NCBI RefSeq assembly: GCF_964355755.1 | Contig: NC_092677.1 | Coordinates: 16,648,101-16,712,100 of the forward strand | Reading direction: 5' to 3' | DNA length: 64,000 nt | From: Antedon mediterranea | Taxonomy: Eukaryota > Echinodermata > Crinoidea > Comatulida > Antedonidae | Shown: positions 53,285-64,000 of the stretch, piece after piece | Position numbering within the stretch: the first letter of the stretch is position 1 | Layout: every line of letters starts with the position of its first letter | Position numbers and translations under genes: made by a program | The notes under the pieces: generated by a model | The model's database searches: none | Told to the model about the DNA's origin: nothing | What the model saw: only the letters and a program-made list of their open reading frames with translations

Positions 53285-54345
53285 TCTTCTCTCAAACTTA
53301 ATTATTCCAAAGCTAACTTTTGTTCTATAAACTCATTCTTCCAGGCCCAAAATTGGAATGTTATCCTTGATAAACCCATAAATCAGGCTTGGGATACCTT
53401 TATTAAAAAATACAATAATAAAACCAAATTTGGTTTGGTTTGTATACAATGAGGCTGTTTCTAAATATGTCCCTAAGATTAATATTACCCGTTCTTACAA
53501 ACCTTCGAAACACAAATGGAGGACGTCAAAAGTATTACGCAACATTGAAAAGAAAAATCTCGCATGGAAGCGATACATGAAAAGACGTACTCAGTCTAGA
53601 TATAGGAAATATTGTAAAGCCATAAATGCATCTGTAACTGCAGTGAGGCTAGCTAAAGCTTGATTTTAAAAAGATATTGCGACTAACGTTAAATCTTCTC
53701 CTAAATCTGTTTTCTCTTATGTGAGAAGCCGTACCTCGATTAAATCGAACGTTAGTAATATAAAATGCCATGACGGTTCCTTTGCAAATTCTAATTTTGA
53801 GTGTAGCCAAGTTCTAAACTCCTCTTTTCATGCTTTGTTCGATCCCGAGAATACCACATCCATACCTTCTTATCATTTTCATGGGCCACCACTTGAAAGC
53901 GTCCAGATAACTATGGATGATGTATCTTCTGAATTAAAGAATTTAAAGGCAAACTCCTCTCCTGGACCTGATGGTGTTCATCCAAGTGTTCTAAAGGAAT
54001 GCGTAACGTAACTTACCTTGCCTATTTTTCTTTTATTCCAAAAGTTACCTCTGGAGAGCTCCCTAATGATTGGAAAGATGCTCATATTACACCTATTCAT
54101 AAAGGAAGTTCCCGTGTTGTACCATCTAACTACCGTCCTTTTTAATAAAGCCTTGTGTGTAAACTCCTTGAGAAATTTATAAAAAAAATATATTATGCAC
54201 CATCTTGAATCTAATAATTTACTTAGCAAACACCAACACGGTTTTCGGTCCCGTCGATTCTGTCTTACCCAACTTTTAGAATTTGTTTAAGATTTACACA
54301 ATGCTAAGGACGATGGTGACCCAATAGATTTTATCTATCTTGATT
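53285..54345 (+). mobile_element. LINE fragment, linker and RT N-terminus (decayed)
   Basis: Pieces in order: INQAWDTFIKKYNNKTKFG, KHKWRTSKVLRNIEKKNLAW with KRYMKRRTQSRYRKYCKAIN, SYVRSRTSIKSN, then MDDVSSELKNLKANSSPGPD with GVHPSVLKEC (RT motif 1), NKALCVNSLRNL-like and HQHGFRSRRFCLTQLLEFV. Several stops and frameshifts. The sequence stops at FIYLDC just before catalytic motif A, where the repeat at 54350 begins. Confidence 0.75.
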
Positions 54346-54349
54346 GCAG

Positions 54350-54600
54350 ATAGGTTTTTAAACCCAAAGGGTATTACATTTTACAAACAATTTGTATTTA
54401 ATCTTGTAATTACATTTATCAATAATCTTGTAATATTTCTGGGAGATCGTTTAATTTGAATTCAGAAAAGTTATATTAAATTCATAAGAGCATAAATTTT
54501 TGTTCGTCGCCATAGCAGCTAGCGCTAAAAATACAAAATATTAATCATGCCACCAAGAGGTTGTTGAGCATGTGCAGTATAGTAAACAATATATTAGGCA
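54350..54600. repeat. Dispersed repeat, inverted relative of 26755-27010
   Basis: TTTTAAACCCAAAGGGTATT, TTTGTATTTAATCTTGTAAT, TTTGTTCGTCGCCATAGCAG and AATATTAATCATGCCACC recur in reverse order and strand at 26.76-27.01 kb. Confidence 0.7.
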
Positions 54601-55549
54601 CGCGACTGTTTCGTTGTTAACGACGGTTAATTAAACTGTGTTTATTTTGTATATGTAGAGTCATGGAAGCTTTGATTTCAAACGGATGAATATCCTTCTA
54701 TTCCTTAATCCATGGGTATATATATACTGGATTATTTAAATTTGAACAGATTATACACAGTATACATCTTTAAATTTATTAGTCACATATTGGCACAGCT
54801 TAGAAATCCAATTTTCACTATTTGTTTGCCATACTATTCTAGGATATCATAAATGGGATTGTTTTGTATTGTCTTTACAATTAAATTTAATTGAATCCTA
54901 AATATGTAATTGTACATCTCCACACACCCAGGTAAAAAAATACATTTCTTACACACTGCATTGGACCTTGATGGAAGATATCCTTCCATTGAAACCAATA
55001 TTTTTTTTCATTTATTTTCACATTCTCAGTGCATTCACGTGGATCACGATTGAAGTCCTCGAACTCATAGATGATTATCTAATTATAAAAAAAATATGCC
55101 TAATGGTAAATAAAATATATATAGATGTGAAAGTCGAATGAAATAAATACACCACAAAATTAGGTGTCAAAAATGTATTTGAATTTGCGATTTAATACTT
55201 TGTTAAAACTGTCAAGTCGATTGAAGTAGTAAAGTACATGTAACGATAGGCCTACACCACTAAGACGTTCATATTTGTTTATAATTAATTATATGTGTTT
55301 ATATATCTAACAGTAGGGCCTACCCACACTCACAGTAATACAGTTTATTTGTATATGTGTTTAAATATCAAACAGTACTCACAGTAAGAAATTTGTGATT
55401 CAAATGGCGACCAAAAATGGTTAATACGTATTTACAGTATTGTCAAAGTATTGCAATACTATATCTAAAGGTTTTAAGTTTATTCGCAAGGACCCATAAA
55501 TTTACTTACTTGTGTTAAACCAAATAATTATACTGAGACCGAGAGATTG
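54601..55549. other. Intergenic, no gene recognised
   Basis: AT-rich; nothing supported. Confidence 0.35.
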
Positions 55550-55872
55550 GAATCAAAAAACAATTATGGTAGGAGGAGATAGGTAAATGCGAAGCATCCT
55601 CTTATTATTGTGTGCGGGTATTTTTCAAGATGGACATCCATTAGACAGTGTATACCACGATCGGAAAACACCCCTATTTGGTGCAAATCGTTGGACCTAA
55701 ATTCGTTTTTGCCAATAACTAATTATCTAACTCAATTTAATTAGTAAACAGGGTTATACCAGGTGGTTAAAATCAGTACCGAAAGTACGAACCAACTTTA
55801 TATACCATCGAGTAAACATTCTAGAAGTAACGCGCGATTTACCGAATTTTGCCCTTACGTAAATTTATATAT
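55550..55872 (+). repeat. Dispersed ~375-bp repeat, copy 3
   Basis: Same family as 8460-8835 and 29645-30025: TGCGAAGCATCCTCTTATTA, ATCAGTACCGAAAGTACGAA, CCTTACGTAAATTTATATAT. It lies directly upstream of a broken LRR-gene fragment. Confidence 0.7.
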
Positions 55873-55885
55873 ATATAAATACTAT

Positions 55886-57715
55886 TCAAAGTTTTACACA
55901 TCTATTACCGCATTATTTTTAATTAATCTGTTAAGTAATTCACCAAGACTTCATAAGCTTTGTGTAAAATTTGGTTTAGCCAGTGATACCTTGATGAGTA
56001 CTGTTGATAATCTATCACTAGAAAACGTTGTATTAGAGTTAGGTGATCTTGATATCGGAGAAAATAATGTTTCCGTACAATTTGAATGCAAAAGGCTACC
56101 CACAACCAAATGCATTGGAAGCCACGCAGAACGTTTTGACGGCTTACAACACTGCAAAAATCAAATGTTTTGGTACAACAAGAATACATGCTGTTACGAG
56201 AACTCAACATGGTTGAATACCACATTTTTTACCGTTGATGTTCCAGGCCCAGCTGTAATCGGTCTTCCCACATGCAACAACTCCGCATTGTAACACTGCA
56301 TTGTAATATCAACAACACACCAACCAAACACAATCCCGTAGTCAATAACATCGAAGAACTTTACCCGAACTAGTTTGATCATATTGGTGAATTCAAAACG
56401 ATACACAAGCTTGTTGTATGCCAATTGAAGAGCCAACAGAGTGGGTAAGCTCACTAACGTATGTGACAAAAACAGATGGTATCATTCGTTTTTGTTTGGA
56501 CCCCAAATATTTAAACAAGGCACTGGTCCGTCCGCAACACAGAATTCCGACACTTGAAGAAATAAATCATAGACTCGCCAACGCAAAGTTTTTTTCCAAA
56601 ATCGATGCCAAAGCCGGTTATTGGTCAGTAAAGTTAAAGATCACGGCAGCAAGAAACTTACCACTTTTCAAACACCCTTTGGACGCTATTGCTTCCAGCG
56701 TTTCCCTTTCGGATTGTCTGTGAGCCAGGATATATTTTAGCTTGAGATGGATCGAATCATTGGAAAATGCGAAGGTGTTTGTGGAATTGCAGACGACATA
56801 GCAGTATTTGGTTCCACTGAACAAGAACATGATGCTAACCTGATTAACTTCATGAAAGTTGCAGAACAATCCGGCCTCGTTTTAAACTCGACCAAATGTC
56901 ACATCAAACAAGATAATATAAAATTCTTTGGTAACGTCTGCACCAATAAAAGGGAATTAAAGCAGATCCCAAGAAAGTTCAAGACTTAAGAGCCATGCAA
57001 ATAAAACAGAACTTCAACAATTTCTTGGAAATATGAATTACCTTTCGTGTTTCATTAAAGACTATACTTAAGAAGGACGTTGAGTTCCTTTGGGAAACAC
57101 ATCATGCAAAAGCATTTGAAGCTTTAAAACTCGAAGTTTCCGAAGCAACTTTACTACAATATTATGATGTAACCAAACCTGTAATTCTTCAATGCGACGC
57201 AAGCATACTTGGACTAGGGGAAACACTGTTACAATATGATCGTAACGATCAACTAAAACCAAACTTATGCAAGTAAAAGCTTTACAGACACCGAATAACG
57301 TTATGCATGTATCGAGTGAAAACTATTATCAATTGTATTTGGGTACAAAGATTTCACACATTTATTTTGACGAAGTTTCCACGTTATTACGGATCATAAG
57401 CCATTGATAATGATAACAAATAAACCACTAACATCTGCACCTCCTAGATTGCAACGGATTCTGATCAAATTACAAGGATATAATTTTAATTTGCTAACGC
57501 CTGGAGTTTCGATCATACAACTTCTTCACCCAGACGATCCAAAGGTAATGGGTACATCGAACGTCAAATACGGACGGTAAAATCAATATTAAAGAAAGCT
57601 AAACAATCGTCAACCGATTATAAACTTGCATTTCTTCATTGGAGATCAAAGATAATGCACTTGACACATTACGCTCTATTTCCCCTAAATTGAGGATAAT
57701 TTACTTGAGATATTA
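55886..57715 (+). pseudogene. LRR-gene fragment split by a Gypsy remnant
   Basis: 55886-56069 matches the start of the LRR part of exon 7 of the 18.1-kb gene (LLSNSPRLHKLCVKFGLASD, TVDNLSLENVVLELGDLDIG). After the Gypsy piece, 57649-57715 resumes with TLRSISPKLRIIYLRY, the second half of the same LRR unit, and then stops. Both halves read in the direction of the intact gene. Everything upstream (DED, TRADD-N) and the rest of the LRRs are missing. Confidence 0.7.
56070..57648 (+). mobile_element. Decayed Ty3/Gypsy retrotransposon fragment
   Basis: In order: end of a retroviral-type protease region (FTVDVPGPAVIGLP), RT start (EPTEWVSSLTYVTKTDGIIR, CLDPKYLNKALVRPQHRIPT, NAKFFSKIDAKAGYW), a frameshift near 56.68 kb, ADDIAVFGSTEQEHDANL (catalytic box, weakened), an RNase H-like stretch about 57.0-57.4 kb with stops, and a short integrase tail near 57.58 kb. 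Most of the integrase and both LTRs are absent, so this is an internally deleted relic. Confidence 0.75.
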
Positions 57716-58160
57716 ATTTAAATGGAGATTAGAGTTTAATAATGACAATTCACTGGTATGAACAGTTTGTAATATATCTATTCATATTATGTGATCAAAC
57801 TCCTCCTCCCCTTAGATTATTTTTATGTTTGGAGGAAAACTCCATATTTGTTTCATACTTCATATCCATTTTGATACAGACTATTCTTGGAAATTCTACA
57901 AAATAATGCATGTTTGATTTATATCAAAAAGGTTGCTGTTTCATTTAACGAGAAGGATAACAAATATTTTCTCCATTTAGAATTCATGGTTTATAACACA
58001 GCTATTAATTAACACCCTAAAGTAAACTTTTATTTGATTAATTATTAATTTCGGTTTGGTTTAAATTAAAAATTACTGAGCCGTGAAAAAAGGGTGGTGC
58101 TCAAATTTTGAATGCGGAACAAACCATTAGATATGGCACACTCTACAGCTTATATTTGAT
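57716..58160. other. Intergenic between two pseudogenes
   Basis: AT-rich; no gene or repeat assigned. Confidence 0.35.
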
Positions 58161-60990
58161 GTGTCTGGTTTTTTCACATTAAAAAGGGTATGCATAAGTC
58201 GACACGTAACTCAATTTCAGCTGAACGAATAGAAACTACTTGTATATTATTAAGCATCTCACCGCAACTCATGCCAACAAATTTCGCGCAACTGTGAGTT
58301 AATTGCAGTTTCATTCAGTTGCTCTGCACTCATTTCGACCAGTTGTTGAGTTCCGTGTCTCAACGTATAACACCACTTACTACTTTATTTGCACAAGCTT
58401 ATAACACAAAGTAACATTTTAAGAAATTTCAGACACTAGGGTTTTTAAACAGGTTATAATTATTGCAAACTCACAGTAATGTTTCTTTTAATATCTTATA
58501 AATTAGACAAATTAGAAGAGTTTGAGAATGAATGAATCTGTTGAATTAAAAACAGGTAAGATAGTGTTGTTAATATTGTTGTTCTTGCAATTTAAATGTG
58601 GCACTCTAATTATAATCTTGAGCAGCAGTTTTTTTGTTTTTTTGTTATCCAAATAACATTGCAAACAATTACGAACAGCTCAACAACCAGATTGTAACAA
58701 TATTAATAAATGGCGAGATTCATTTCGCTTTTTTTCAGGTGAGTTGAGAAGGTATGTAAAAAGAAAACTTGAACAAAAACAAATTTCTTTAAAAACAGAA
58801 GAATTTGATGAAGCAGTGACAAGTAGCAAATATGTTACAAGTAAAGGTGGGTATAGAAAAAATGTATACACTATATAATGTTTAAAGTGTACTATGACGT
58901 CATATGACTACCATATTGAGGAACATCACACGTTGATAAAAAAAATGAAAGTGTAGACAGGGCTTAAGGCTCAGACAAATAATATAATGAAAGGTTACGT
59001 TTTATCAATAATTTTAAAAATATAAGTGTTCAGATGATTAACATTAAAATTACTGTTACGGTTGTTTGTTGATGCATCGCAAATTAATAAATTATCATCA
59101 TTTATGACATGCTTTTCCAAAATCACTGAGTGTAGTCGCGTCTGTCTATTGGCGAACATAAAAATCACTGCTGCAAATAAAAAAGTGTGTACGACCCAGC
59201 ATTAAACTTGTTTTAAATTTGCCGCGTGCCTTTTTCATTCATTCCATGTATTGCTGCTATGGCTTTAAAAGTGCTGTCGTGGGTTTTCCACGGAGTGTTA
59301 CTATATGGGTTTCAAACGTTTTGTCGGTCATGATATTTAGAATAATATTTACCGTGACTGGGGTTTATGCTTCTTATTTGTTAATGTGTATTCTTTGTTA
59401 AAGGTCTTGATTGATATTACATAGAGGACATATGTACTTCTTTGAGGAGAGTTTGCAGTTACATAATGCCTTATGAGGGTGTGCCCAGAGATACAGATGT
59501 CATAAGATCTTTGAAAAGAATGGAATACGGCTCTGAATTGTTTAAATTGATTGAAAGAACAGAAATAACAGACGATATTGGGAAAATGTTAACTCATTGT
59601 TTGTTTGTTGTAACAAATGAAAGTAACTTTGTATCACAAGTTATTGAATTATGTACCGACGATGTTGTAAAGGGTCTATCTGAAGAATTACACAAATTCA
59701 ATTTCCAATACAATATTCGAGTATTCTCGAATAAAAATGTTACTGAATCATTTTTATTTCATCTACTAAGTAATTCGCTAAGACTTCGTAGGGTTTGTTT
59801 AGGATTTAGGACAATAGCAAGTAAAACTTTGACCAATACTGTTGATGCTCTAGCAACAGAAAAAGTTGGGTTGGAATTACGTCATCTTGATATCAGCACG
59901 AATAATCTTGGTAATATCGAAGGTACCTCACTAGCTATGTTACTGTCTATTTGCCCTAAACTACGATCATTATACATTTTCAACTGTAGTTTATCCGGTG
60001 CTATTATTGATGGTATAATAACCGAGTGTGTTAGTACGGAACTAGTGTTGAACTTAGATAGTCTTGATATCAGCCGTAATGAAATTACGATGCTCGTGCA
60101 GGTTTATTGTCCAAGCATTTATGTATTAGGCTTACTGTATTATTTTACTACATTATAAGCTACCGTATGTATTTTCATCTTTGTACAATAAACTACAACA
60201 AAGGAAGGTTCTTGATTATATATTTCTTTTTCACCACCAATCCATTGGAATATACAACACTGCAGATAATTTACGTATCCCGACGGCCGCGAAAGGCCGC
60301 CGAAGGCAGTTATTTTAATTTTATTTTATTACACCTTATTTATAGATGCGGTGACCCTATACAGCGTATACTGACAATCAATGGGCCCTGTTGATGAGTG
60401 ACAGTGGCTGTGTGTACACCGGGGTAACCCCCTACTCGTCTCGAAAGATGTACTAGGTTTTTTTAAAGTGCACATGAACCAGATGTGTACACTGGACCTA
60501 CGGTTTATAGCCTTATCCGAGAAGACTCGTTCTGCCACCAGAACCATGGAGCGAGTGAGGCTCGAACCATTGCCGATGTAAATATGGCAATAACTATTAA
60601 CAATAACAATTATAACTTTCTAGACATTTAGTGATGGATTAGTGATTAATGATACACTAGTACTATTTCTTATAGAAGGGCTAAATGCCAATTTACACAG
60701 ACGAGCGGTAATGGTAAGATGAAAATCGCATGCTTATGGCCTGATACTAAGTTGGCGATAGCTTCCGCACAGTACCAGCCGGCTGTCCGCTCCACATTTT
60801 CTATCTGGTGATATTGTTGATTGCATGTGTTAGTAAGAAAATCAAGTTACAATTAGATAACTTTTTTATTCACAATGTACCTTGAATATTAGCTATGTGG
60901 AACCACCTGCATTTTCAAATATATGTTATATTATTGAATAAAAACGGTCTTCCTTTGGCTGTAAAAAAATGTTTAGTACCATAACCACTG
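58161..60990 (+). pseudogene. Truncated duplicate of the DED/TRADD-N/LRR gene (3' exons only)
   Basis: 58161-60080 is a recent copy of 20264-22557. Exon 4 copy (58507-58555) has a 4-base ATGA-type insertion giving a stop; about 374 bases including exon 5 are deleted; exon 6 copy (58739-58846) is intact; exon 7 copy carries a TGA at its fourth codon (59410 region). Identity breaks at 60080 in the second LRR unit. After unrelated sequence, scraps of the last LRRs (60801-60862) and of the 3' end and 3' UTR (60873-60990) follow. The first three exons are missing. Not a working gene. Confidence 0.85.
60081..60796. repeat. Insert replacing LRR units in the pseudogene
   Basis: Contains GC-rich CGACGGCCGCGAAAGGCCGC (hairpin-forming) at about 60277-60300, the dispersed repeat shared with 720-905 (60395-60565), and the MITE-like piece shared with 51.6 kb (60670-60796). 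A patchwork of repeats rather than one element. Confidence 0.5.
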
Positions 60991-62204
60991 CAAATAATGC
61001 TGTACATACAATACAAAATATTTCACAATATTTCCCTTATGTAAAAAATAGGCATTTGAAATAACATGACTCTTAACTTAAGGAATTCTTATTCAAAATA
61101 TATGTTTTATTTCCATGTTTATTTTCAGCAGGATTGTTTACAACTCGTCACGGTTGAAAAGGTGTTTTCACACTGATCGAACAAGCGCGTTGCATTATGA
61201 GATATGTTTGATCGAAAACTTTGACTGGAATTCAAAGTTATTTTTTGAACAAAAAACCTCTGTATTTCAGTTAAATGATTTTTTTTCCGACTAATTTATG
61301 ATACTTCAAAATGACCCACTTTTTTTGGAAATCTTTTTATTTTTTTTGGAATTAGTCAAAGGGACAATACATCTTTAATTAATCGAATTTAAAAAAAAAT
61401 AATACATGACTTGATTTTAAAGATGACTTAAAGAAAGTTAAAGATATACTCTTAAATAGTTATCCACAAAATCTGATTTATCAAATACTGTAATATGCCA
61501 ACGTTAAGATTTCAACATTATGCAAATTAGGCGGAAGAATCAATCAATCAATCATGTCCATAACTACTATTGATGATAATGTAATTAGGAAGGAAGAACG
61601 ACGAAATGTGTGCGAAAGCGCAGTGATTTGTGTACAATTATGTCTTGTATTCATTTCTGTTCGAACGTTTGGTAGTCTAATCAATTATGCCTACACTGAA
61701 GTGTACAACAACTTTGTAAGAAGCTGTCGCCGATAACATAACTTTTCAAACCATAACCATTCATTTGTCCGCCCGAATGGCACCCAAGTTGGTTTCCTGC
61801 TTCATTTCTACAATTAACAAGAATGTCAAATGCTAACAAATGTTGATGAAAATGTGCAATATTTCATACACTATTTGTATTACTATGGTTATTCCTGAAA
61901 GTGTGCGAAATTTAAATGCTGGATTTCAAATCGACTGAAGATATGACTGACAGATAGTATACTGCATAGCTCAGAGTAAGTACAAGAAATTAAAAAAACA
62001 AAGCCATGGGACAAATTTAAAAGCAATTCAAACACTGCATAAGGAATCTAAATTTATCATGGAATATGGCAATGATACAACATTAAAAATATAGATAAAT
62101 AATTCGTAGTAGACACACTATAATGTTGCGTTTTATTAATTTTTGTTTTTGTAATTTTTACATTCTTTTATTTTTGCAAGTTACAAAACATTACAGTTCT
62201 GTTG
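60991..62204. other. Intergenic, no gene recognised
   Basis: AT-rich; a 60-codon plus-strand frame at 61554-61736 has no motif or splice context. Confidence 0.35.
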
Positions 62205-62315
62205 TTTTATGATTGTAAATAAGCTCATTATGTCGGTGTGTTGGTCGGTCGGTGGGTTGGTCGGTAAACACTAATTTAAGCATGCGACTGCAGCCATGTA
62301 TATGGCCTTGTTAGT
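62205..62315 (-). repeat. GACC/GACCAACC-type repeat, inverted copy
   Basis: GTTGGTCGGTCGGTGGGTTGG, TCGGTAAACACTAATTTAAG and GCATGCGACTGCAGCCATGT are the inverse of 11655-11760. Confidence 0.65.
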
Positions 62316-62716
62316 TTATATTTGTTAGTATAAAAAACTAGTTTATAGAAGTACAGTAAGTATTGTTATATTTTGGCTCAATTGGCTGTTCATACATTTG
62401 ATCTTTTTAATCATGGACTTTGGTACAATATTATTCAGATAATATTGTTTTTTATCTTTATTCTGAGTCAAAGGTCGTATGTTCAGTTTTTGCTGTACAT
62501 TATTTAATCCACTTGATAAGTATACATGTAAGAATTTCCTGTTATCAGTGGTTTGCAGCTCTTTCTAATTTATTTTTAAAACTGGGTAAATCTACCAAAT
62601 AGAAGGGTTGATGAAATTACAAAGTTGCTTTGTGATTTCTTCTAACTATAATTGTTATAATTATACCCATTCTATTTTGACAGAAATGAAGGCAGGAATT
62701 ACGACTGTTTGACAAC
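62316..62716. other. 5' flank of the second DED gene
   Basis: TTCTATTTTGACAG at 62667-62680 is a possible 3' splice site, which would make 62681-62716 5' UTR of the exon carrying the start codon. No promoter element assigned. Confidence 0.4.
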
Positions 62717-64000
62717 ATGGCTAAATCAGGTAGGCCTACAGTATGACTTTCATTATTTAAAGTACTGGCCCTTTAATTTTTTAGATTTTGTCATTTGTCA
62801 CAGATGAAGATTGTGATTTATCTAGGATATTGTGAACTTGAATTCAGTCAGGTAATTGTTTACCATTTAAGCACATGTTATTGTGTTATAGATCTAATTA
62901 ACATATTACCCATTTGGTCATGTACCGTTTGTAGAGTAGAGATTTTGTTGTATTTGTAATACAAGTTAAATCTTTTAAAATCATCAAAGAAGTATTTGTT
63001 GAAAGGTTATTTAAATATTATTTTCTATTTCCTCTAGAAATATCGGACAAATCTTTTAAAGCGGCTTTATTATGTTTCTCAACTTGGTATGATGATCGAT
63101 CACTTATCAGGAAACTGAAAATTTTGTATCAAGGTTATATTGCAGAAGCTGACATACACAATGCCTCTAAAACTATGGACTTAATGAATCAATTAACTGA
63201 TTCTGGACATCTACATCCAAAAGATCTCACTCTTCTCTATGAAACCATAAAGTCCACTAAACAGTTTGCTATTTTAGACAAACTTCAAAATCACATACCA
63301 GTACCATCTTTTTCTAATGTTAAAGACATGATTATTTCAAAATTCAGCCATCATCAACAACAAGTTCTGAATTTAGGAAATGCATTAATAGAGGAGGATG
63401 TGTTAAAAATTGATAATTTGTACAATGATCCACCAAAGAATCATAAAGATGGATGGGATCTTATACTCCATCTACAACACAAAAACATCATTTGTGAAGA
63501 AAATGAAAAAATGGATGAATTTATTGAGACTTTGAAAAGTCTTAAAATTCCTCTAGCTGTGAAAGCTCTTACAAAAGGTATGTTTATGTTTAAAAAAACC
63601 GTTTTAATGCATTTTACAATATTGCAGTATGTAATACAGTAATTTAACAAAAATCAATAACCAATCAGCCAAATAACCAACCAACTAAACAATACTAATA
63701 ACGAAATGAAAGGTTTATAATTTAAAGCTAAATAGTCCAAAATGATTTTGACTATTACTATGAAATTATTACAATGAAATGTACTAAAATATTCAAACTC
63801 TCTAAAATCCAATCAAAAGACAGGATGGCAAAAGGGCCAACACTCTTATCAGTTAGGCATTAATCAATTAATGAAATATAGCTTCAGTTATTGCATTGAT
63901 TGCAGGTATACTATACAAAAGAAGTATATTTTTGAACCATTAAAGTGTCTTTTTATATAGAGGCTCAAGTAAAAGTAGTTCTCAAACGAAAAAGAAAGAA
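62717..64000 (+). CDS. Second tandem-DED / TRADD-N-like gene (5' part, runs off the window)
   Basis: Exon 1 at 62717-62729 encodes MAKS and splices in phase 1 (TCAG|GTAGGC), matching MVES of the paralogue at 18102. Exon 2 (63038-63577) encodes both DEDs: ISDKSFKAALLCFSTWYDDR, DLMNQLTDSGHLHPKDLTLL, LGNALIEEDVLKIDNLYN and GWDLILHLQ; it is open throughout and ends AAAAG|GTATGT in phase 1, one base longer than the paralogue. Exon 3 starts at 63961 (acceptor TTTATATAG) with EAQVKVVLKRKRKK, homologous to the basic start of the TRADD-N exon, and is cut by the window edge. Nothing seen is broken, so this is likely the functional copy. Confidence 0.8.
63578..63960. other. Intron 2 of the second DED gene
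   Basis: 383 bases, AT-rich, bounded by GTATGT and TATAG. Nothing else seen. Confidence 0.6.

Overview
The window is AT-rich eukaryotic DNA from a multicellular animal. Genes have short exons with GT-AG introns, and long stretches are interspersed repeats (LINE, Gypsy, cut-and-paste DNA transposons, tRNA-like and 5S-like sequences). A marine invertebrate deuterostome, most likely an echinoderm, fits best: it combines death-effector-domain/TRADD-N-like/LRR immune genes in several paralogous copies, a beta/gamma-crystallin-aerolysin gene, frequent GTAGGCCTA-type words and Harbinger-like elements. This is inference; no species can be named from the sequence.

Layout. (1) About 3.0-9.6 kb, minus strand: a secreted, Thr/Ser-rich multi-exon gene with a signal-peptide exon at 9532-9601, two homologous Cys-containing domain exons (9240-9428 and 6443-6619), and linker exons that include five tandem 337-bp duplications each carrying one 48-nt exon (3208-4611). 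A second, paralogous signal-peptide exon lies at 12978-13038. A 5S-rRNA-derived sequence (7519-7633) sits in an intron. (2) 14-17.4 kb: transposons, including a Harbinger-like element (15130-17333) with a broken Myb/SANT-like ORF and a nested fold-back element. (3) 18.1-23.6 kb, plus strand: an apparently near-complete gene with tandem death effector domains, a TRADD-N-like domain, short linkers and a leucine-rich-repeat exon, but no recognisable NACHT ATPase. (4) 24-33 kb: nested mobile elements, a LINE fragment and two tRNA-like genes, one ending in a perfect 30-bp palindrome. (5) 33.7-40.7 kb: a 6.9-kb element whose two ends are AT-rich tandem arrays. (6) 42.2-51.1 kb, plus strand: a seven-exon gene for a signal peptide, four beta/gamma-crystallin Greek-key motifs and an aerolysin-type pore-forming domain; a LINE lies antisense in its largest intron. 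(7) 53-60.9 kb: LINE and Gypsy remains and two broken copies of the LRR gene. (8) 62.7-64.0 kb: the first exons of a second, apparently intact DED-family gene running off the window.

How the parts relate. The DED/LRR genes and pseudogenes form a birth-and-death cluster of probable intracellular immune adaptors or receptors, with exons nearly all in phase 1, as expected for exon shuffling. The crystallin-aerolysin gene would give a secreted pore-forming protein related in architecture to amphibian beta/gamma-crystallin-fused aerolysin-like proteins. The Thr-rich secreted gene is unrecognised. The remaining sequence is mostly intergenic or intronic and repeat-derived.
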